Positions 33,096 through 37,536 of a stretch of 37,536 bases of DNA are shown in pieces. The translations under genes and the position numbers were made by a program. The notes beneath the pieces were generated by a model. It saw nothing but the letters and a program-made list of their open reading frames with translations. It ran no database searches and was not told the origin of the DNA. Location: assembly GCA_028383305.1 (NCBI GenBank), contig JAOEVD010000022.1, positions 1-37,536 on the forward strand. The letters run 5' to 3'. This DNA comes from Candidatus Puniceispirillum sp. Lineage in GTDB: Bacteria > Pseudomonadota > Alphaproteobacteria > Puniceispirillales > Puniceispirillaceae. Every line of letters starts with the position of its first letter. Within the stretch, counting starts at the first letter, position 1.

Positions 33096-34673
33096 GTGAC
33101 GCCATTCCGCATGAGCCGCCTTACCGCGCGCATCATGGCAATTATGTTGTTTCCGCTGGCGATTTTTCTTGTTGGCCTATTGTCGCTTGATCAATATCGA
33201 ACAACCTTGATCCAGTCAGAATTTGTCGCGCTTGAACGTCAGGGCTTTACCTTGGCGCGATCGCTCGCGCTTGCCGAGGCTGAACGTGACCGGCGCGTTG
33301 CCCGCCGCCAGCTATCGCCAGAAACCATGACGCATCTAATTCCGCTTGTTGGGCTTGGCAGCTCGTTACGCGCGCGGGTGTTTCAGCCAAATGGATCGCT
33401 TCTTGCCGATACGGCGCGGCGAAGCGGCTTTCAGCCAAATGTCGATATTCGGCGGCATCGTGACAAAAGCTGGCGGCGGAAAATCCGCAATAATTTAAAT
33501 GATATGGTGGCGGCAGCATCGGGCTGGTTCAGCCCTTTTGACGAATTGCCAGCATATGTCGAACGCCGGCGCCAGCGTGCCAGCCAATATGCAGAAGTCA
33601 TTGCCGCCTTATCGGGCGAACCGCGCCGCGCCTTGCGAATTGATCGTGATGGTAATTTGATATTGTCGGTGGCGGTGCCGGTACAAGATTTGCGCCTTGT
33701 TCGCGGCGCGTTGATGGTTTCGATTGGTGGCGGCAAAATCGAACAGGAATTGGCCAATGTGAATATCGTGTTCTTGCAGCTATTTGTCGGGGTGTTATTG
33801 GTAACGCTTGGGCTTAGCCTTTATCTGGCGCGGTCAATCACCACGCCAATCTCGCGTTTGGCGACAGCCGCCGATAAGTTGCGGCAAAGCGCCGACATGT
33901 CCAGCCGTTTGCAGCGATTGCCGCATCGCAATGATGAAATTGGTCAATTATCAGATTCATTGATTGATCTGACCGATGAATTGCAAAAACGGATTCAGGC
34001 AACGGCGGCCTTTGCCGCCGATGTGGCGCATGAAATCAAAAATCCACTTTCATCGTTGCGGAGCGCCACCGAAACCTTTAGTCGGGCAAAAACAGCGGCG
34101 CAAAAAAAGCAGTTGCTGAATGTCATCTTGCAGGATGTGCAGCGGCTTGATCGTTTGATTACCGATATTTCACAAGCAAGCCGTGTCGATACTGAAATTA
34201 TCGGCCAAGATCGTGATCCGCTTGATTTTGCCAGTTTGATCGATAATTTTATCCAGATGCGATCGCAAACCCATAGCCAATATCAGTTGCGATACGAGCA
34301 TCCGCCATTGCCAGTGTTGGTGCGGATGAATGAAAGCCGCATGGTGCAGGTGATTGATAATGTGCTGAGCAACGCCATTTCCTTTAGCCCGAAGGGTGGC
34401 ATGGTACAGTTTATTCTGGCCGCTGATCCAATCCGCAAAAATGCGGTTTTGGAAATTCTTGATGATGGGCCAGGAATCCCTGATACTAAACTGGAAACGG
34501 TGTTTGACCGGTTTTATACCGAGCGGCCTAGCGGCGAGGGATTCGGCGAACATTCGGGTCTTGGCCTGTCGATCGCGCGGCAGATTGTCGATGCGCATAA
34601 CGGGCGATTAACCGCCGAAAACCGGCCTGAAGGCGGGGCGTGTTTCCGACTTGTTTTGCCACTGGAAAGCTAA
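33096..34673 (+). CDS. chvG: Sensor histidine kinase, ChvG-type
   Basis: A 525-residue membrane kinase. TM1 lies at about residues 12-28, an extracytoplasmic stretch of about 190 residues follows, then TM2 (FLQLFVGVLLVTLGLSLYLA), a HAMP domain and a dimerisation domain with His312 in HEIKNPLSSLR. The ATPase domain shows an N box (VIDNVLSNA), DDGPGIPD and GLGLSIARQIV. It would phosphorylate the ChvI-type regulator just upstream. The start is uncertain: GTG 33096 gives TPFRMSRLTARI, but the frame stays open to 33021 and encodes a plausible Arg/Trp-rich leader (DTSRWRRLLDWIRGKGRW) with no standard start codon. In many relatives hprK follows; here rapZ follows directly. Confidence 0.9.
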   Translation: MTPFRMSRLTARIMAIMLFPLAIFLVGLLSLDQYRTTLIQSEFVALERQGFTLARSLALAEAERDRRVARRQLSPETMTHLIPLVGLGSSLRARVFQPNGSLLADTARRSGFQPNVDIRRHRDKSWRRKIRNNLNDMVAAASGWFSPFDELPAYVERRRQRASQYAEVIAALSGEPRRALRIDRDGNLILSVAVPVQDLRLVRGALMVSIGGGKIEQELANVNIVFLQLFVGVLLVTLGLSLYLARSITTPISRLATAADKLRQSADMSSRLQRLPHRNDEIGQLSDSLIDLTDELQKRIQATAAFAADVAHEIKNPLSSLRSATETFSRAKTAAQKKQLLNVILQDVQRLDRLITDISQASRVDTEIIGQDRDPLDFASLIDNFIQMRSQTHSQYQLRYEHPPLPVLVRMNESRMVQVIDNVLSNAISFSPKGGMVQFILAADPIRKNAVLEILDDGPGIPDTKLETVFDRFYTERPSGEGFGEHSGLGLSIARQIVDAHNGRLTAENRPEGGACFRLVLPLES

Positions 34674-34710
34674 GGCTGTTTTTTCTTTTCTGCTATTGTA
34701 GACTGTTGTG

Positions 34711-35592
34711 ATGTTGAACCCAATTTCGTCAAAAAAGCTTGTTCTTGTGACTGGTGTGTCTGGTGCTGGACATTCAACGGCACTGAAAATTCTGGAAGAT
34801 TACGGTTTTACCGCGGTTGATAATTTGCCTTTGGCGCTGGTTGACCCGCTGATCGCGCTTGAGGTTGAAACGGGTGGCCGGTCAATTGCCATTGGGCTCG
34901 ATGCGCGTACCAGCGGTTTTGGGGCTGATGCGGTGGCGCGGCTTATAAAAAATCTGGCAAAGCGCCTTGGCGATGGCTTCAAGATGGTTTTCATCAGTGC
35001 TGGCCATGCCGATTTGATGCGCCGCTATAATGCGACAAGACGCCAGCACCCGCTTGGCCATGATTATGATCTTGACGCTGCGGTGCGCGCCGATATGGCG
35101 CGCATGGCCGATGTCGAAGCGTTGGCCGATATTGTGATTGACAGTAGTGGTCTGGCACCAGCTGATTTGCGCGGCGCGTTGCTTGACACTTTGGGTCTTG
35201 ATAAATCGCCGCCAATTCCAGTGCATATCGTGTCATTTTCCTACCGGTATGGCCTTCCTGAAACCGCCGATCAAGTTATTGATATGCGCTTTGCCAAAAA
35301 CCCGCATTGGGATGATGATTTGCGTGATAAAACCGGCCTGGATTCCAAAGTGGCGGAATTTCTGGCCAAAGATGAAATGGCAATTGCGGTTCTTGATCAG
35401 GTGAAATCGATGTTGGTGTTAATGTTAAGCCGGATGAACAATGATGGTCGAGCGCATTTAACACTGGCCTTTGGCTGTACGGGCGGCAAGCATCGTTCGG
35501 TATGGGCCGCAGCGCAGATCGCTAGCTGGATTGAGGCTGAAGGTCATCCGGTGCGCCTTGGACATCGTGAATTGGCCAAAACATCGGGCTAA
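34711..35592 (+). CDS. rapZ: RapZ/YvcJ-family nucleotide-binding protein
   Basis: About 293 residues from the ATG at 34711 (a GTG directly before it is also in frame). The family signature is clear: an N-terminal P-loop domain with ALKILEDYGFTAVDNLP, a Walker B-like region and the C-terminal domain with FSYRYGLP and the highly conserved CTGGKHRSVWAA. RapZ proteins bind nucleotides and, in enterobacteria, guide RNase E to the sRNA GlmZ. The P-loop reads GVSGAGHST, with His21 (codon CAT) where most members have Lys or Arg, which may weaken nucleotide binding. It lies between chvG and ahcY, the position usual in alphaproteobacteria, but without hprK or HPr genes beside it. Confidence 0.93.
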   Translation: MLNPISSKKLVLVTGVSGAGHSTALKILEDYGFTAVDNLPLALVDPLIALEVETGGRSIAIGLDARTSGFGADAVARLIKNLAKRLGDGFKMVFISAGHADLMRRYNATRRQHPLGHDYDLDAAVRADMARMADVEALADIVIDSSGLAPADLRGALLDTLGLDKSPPIPVHIVSFSYRYGLPETADQVIDMRFAKNPHWDDDLRDKTGLDSKVAEFLAKDEMAIAVLDQVKSMLVLMLSRMNNDGRAHLTLAFGCTGGKHRSVWAAAQIASWIEAEGHPVRLGHRELAKTSG

Positions 35593-35718
35593 CCAAACAT
35601 CACTCTCATCGCAATCTAAATGTGTTTTTTGACGCGATCAGATCTATCGCTTTAAAAGAGCGTGTTAATTTGCTATGACGTGGCGAGATTTTCACCGACA
35701 TATAGATAGGATTGAACT

Positions 35719-37113
35719 ATGGCGCAGGATTATGTGATTGCCGATATCGGACTTGCTGACTGGGGTCGCAAGGAATTATCGATTGCCGAAACCGAAATGC
35801 CTGGCCTGATGGCGCTTCGTGAAGAGTTCGGCTCGGACAAGCCGCTAGCTGGCGCGCGCATTGCTGGCTGTCTTCATATGACGGTTCAAACTGCGGTTTT
35901 GATTGAAACGCTTGTCGCGCTTGGTGCCGATGTGCGTTGGTCGAGCTGCAATATCTTTTCAACACAAGATCATGCCGCCGCGGCAATTGCCAAATCAGGC
36001 GTTCCCGTCTTTGCCATCAAAGGCGAGACATTGGCTGAATATTGGGAATATGTTGACCGTACTTTTGATTGGCCGAATGAACAGACTGCCAATCTTATTC
36101 TTGATGATGGTGGTGATGCCACCATGTATATTCTCCTTGGTGCGCGTGCCGAAGCTGGCGAAGATGTGCTGGCAAAGCCTGAAACCGAAGAAGAAGAATA
36201 TCTAAAAGCACAATTGCACCGCCGTCTTGCCAGCAGCCCGGACTGGTTCACCCGCCAACGTGATGCGCTCAAAGGGGTTTCCGAAGAAACCACCACTGGC
36301 GTTTTGCGGCTTTATCAACTTGCTGAAATAGGCGGATTGCCTTTCCCAGCGATCAATGTGAATGATTCGGTTACCAAATCAAAATTTGACAATCTTTATG
36401 GCTGTCGCGAGTCATTGGTTGATGGCATTCGCCGCGCCACTGACGTGATGTTTGCTGGCAAGGTTGCGGTTGTTGCTGGCTATGGTGATGTTGGCAAAGG
36501 CTCGGCAGCGTCGCTTCGGCAAGGCGGTGCGCGGGTCATGGTAACCGAGGTCGATCCGATCTGTGCGTTGCAGGCCGCGATGGAAGGCTATGAAGTCGTC
36601 ACAATGGAACAGGCAGCGCCTAAGGCTGATATCTTTGTGACCGCAACCGGTAATCGTCATGTTATCACCATCGACCATATGCGTGAAATGAAAGACCGTG
36701 CGATCGTCTGTAACATTGGCCATTTTGATAATGAAATCGATGTTGCATCGCTGAACAATTACACTTGGTCCGAAGTAAAGCCGCAGGTTGATGAAATTGA
36801 ATTTCCAAATGGCAAGCGGATGATCCTTCTTGCCAAGGGACGTTTGGTTAATCTTGGATGCGGGACAGGACACCCGTCTTTCGTCATGTCGGCGTCATTT
36901 ACCAATCAGGTGTTGGCGCAGATCGAGCTTTGGTCGCGCGGTGATCAATATGAAAACAAGGTCTATACCTTGCCGCGTCATCTAGATGAAAAAGTGGCAG
37001 CACTCCATCTTGCCAAGGTTGGCGCAAGCTTAAGCACGCTTCGCCCTGATCAGGCTGATTATATTGGCGTTGAACAGCAAGGGCCGTTCAAGAGCGAACA
37101 ATATCGCTATTAA
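35719..37113 (+). CDS. ahcY: Adenosylhomocysteinase (S-adenosylhomocysteine hydrolase)
   Basis: The 464-residue NAD-dependent enzyme splits S-adenosylhomocysteine into adenosine and homocysteine, clearing the product inhibitor of methyltransferases. Conserved parts include [16 protein letters not shown] and [15 protein letters not shown] in the substrate domain, [10 protein letters not shown], the catalytic [13 protein letters not shown], the NAD fold [17 protein letters not shown] and the C-terminal KSEQYRY that completes the partner's cofactor site. Its length matches alphaproteobacterial forms, which carry an insertion of about 40 residues. A TAGGA ribosome site precedes the ATG. I looked for an SAH riboswitch in the 126-bp upstream gap and saw none. 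The tsaE gene follows 6 bp after the stop. Confidence 0.98.
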   Translation: MAQDYVIADIGLADWGRKELSIAETEMPGLMALREEFGSDKPLAGARIAGCLHMTVQTAVLIETLVALGADVRWSSCNIFSTQDHAAAAIAKSGVPVFAIKGETLAEYWEYVDRTFDWPNEQTANLILDDGGDATMYILLGARAEAGEDVLAKPETEEEEYLKAQLHRRLASSPDWFTRQRDALKGVSEETTTGVLRLYQLAEIGGLPFPAINVNDSVTKSKFDNLYGCRESLVDGIRRATDVMFAGKVAVVAGYGDVGKGSAASLRQGGARVMVTEVDPICALQAAMEGYEVVTMEQAAPKADIFVTATGNRHVITIDHMREMKDRAIVCNIGHFDNEIDVASLNNYTWSEVKPQVDEIEFPNGKRMILLAKGRLVNLGCGTGHPSFVMSASFTNQVLAQIELWSRGDQYENKVYTLPRHLDEKVAALHLAKVGASLSTLRPDQADYIGVEQQGPFKSEQYRY

Positions 37114-37119
37114 TCACCA

Positions 37120-37536
37120 ATGCCAGTTCTGCAATTAGAATTACCCGATCTGTCAGCAACCGAAACGCTTGGTTCGTTGCTGGCTGACGGGCTGGCGGCC
37201 GGTGATGTGATTTCATTAAGTGGGCCTCTTGGTGCAGGCAAATCGGCATTGGCGCGGGCGATTATTCAGGCGGCAAATCCAGCTGAAACCGATGTGCCAA
37301 GCCCTACCTTTACGCTTGTTCAAACCTACGAGCTTGGGGATGGAACGCGGCTTTGGCATCTTGATCTTTACCGGATTGAAAGCCCCGAAGATGCGATGCA
37401 GCTTGGGCTGGATGATGCGTTTATCGATGCGGTTTGTTTGATCGAATGGCCGGACCGACTAAAAAAGCTGCTGCCAAAGACCAATCTTTCAATCCATCTT
37501 TACATGGCCGATGCTGATGATAGCGGTGGTTCATCT
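37120..37536 (+). CDS. tsaE: TsaE, tRNA threonylcarbamoyladenosine ATPase, 3' end cut by window
   Basis: An open frame of 139 codons runs from the ATG at 37120 to the window edge. The Walker A motif GPLGAGKSALARA lies near residues 35-47. The family strands VPSPTFTLVQTYE and LWHLDLYRIESPEDAMQLGLDD follow, then the Walker B-like VCLIEWPDRL. TsaE is the ATPase of the TsaB-TsaD-TsaE complex that makes t6A37 on ANN-decoding tRNAs. The usual length is about 150-160, so most of the protein is here. The start lies 6 bp after the ahcY stop, indicating cotranscription. No strong Shine-Dalgarno sequence is seen, so translation may depend on ahcY. Confidence 0.92.
   Translation, partial: MPVLQLELPDLSATETLGSLLADGLAAGDVISLSGPLGAGKSALARAIIQAANPAETDVPSPTFTLVQTYELGDGTRLWHLDLYRIESPEDAMQLGLDDAFIDAVCLIEWPDRLKKLLPKTNLSIHLYMADADDSGGSS

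Noticed and set aside
35593-35718. SAH or SAM riboswitch before ahcY
   Set aside because: Only a weak short hairpin (around 35649-35664) is visible, and I could not find the conserved riboswitch core.

Overview
The window looks like chromosomal DNA of a marine-type alphaproteobacterium of moderate GC. The housekeeping block at the right (polA, a ChvI/ChvG-type two-component pair, rapZ, ahcY, tsaE) follows an alphaproteobacterial layout. Gene content and base composition would fit the SAR116 group (Puniceispirillum-like), but that placement is an inference from style, not a database match.

Region 1 (1-18951) is a catabolic cluster for an unidentified organic acid. Leftward genes are a 2Fe-2S small subunit of a molybdenum hydroxylase (cut by the window edge), UbiX flavin prenyltransferase, a CoxG-like SRPBCC protein, an alpha/beta hydrolase, a thiamine-diphosphate enzyme and a fused TctA-TctB membrane transporter. 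Rightward genes are a TctC binding protein, a UbiD-family decarboxylase, a broken AbrB-family membrane protein and a GntR/FadR-type regulator. Two different molybdenum-hydroxylase large subunits follow, one on each strand, then a periplasmic-binding-fold protein without a signal peptide and a GMC flavoprotein oxidoreductase. Together they suggest uptake of a carboxylate (TctABC), hydroxylation or aldehyde oxidation (Mo enzymes, GMC), prenyl-FMN decarboxylation (UbiD with UbiX) and ThDP/hydrolase steps. A near-identical 13-bp half-palindromic motif in both divergent promoter regions is a candidate operator for the GntR protein.

Region 2 (about 19044-27373) is mobile-element territory at a tRNA-Arg(CCG) gene. 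A 15-bp core from the tRNA 3' end occurs three times (19095, 20320, 27296), each inside longer, different repeats, which suggests more than one integration. A tyrosine recombinase lies between the first two copies, and its last codons run through the att core. Between the second copy and the tRNA lie the Entner-Doudoroff genes eda, edd and a 5'-truncated pgl, then a string of small unknown genes, a long inverted repeat and a D5/P4-type primase-helicase with iteron-like repeats upstream. A 57-bp leader is duplicated in front of two of the small genes.

Region 3 (27586-37536) is core genome: an ABC ATPase without a permease beside it, a small zf-CHCC protein, polA, the ChvI/ChvG-type pair, rapZ (with an unusual His in its Walker A motif), ahcY and the start of tsaE. 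The hprK, EIIA-Man and HPr genes often found among these in alphaproteobacteria are absent here.
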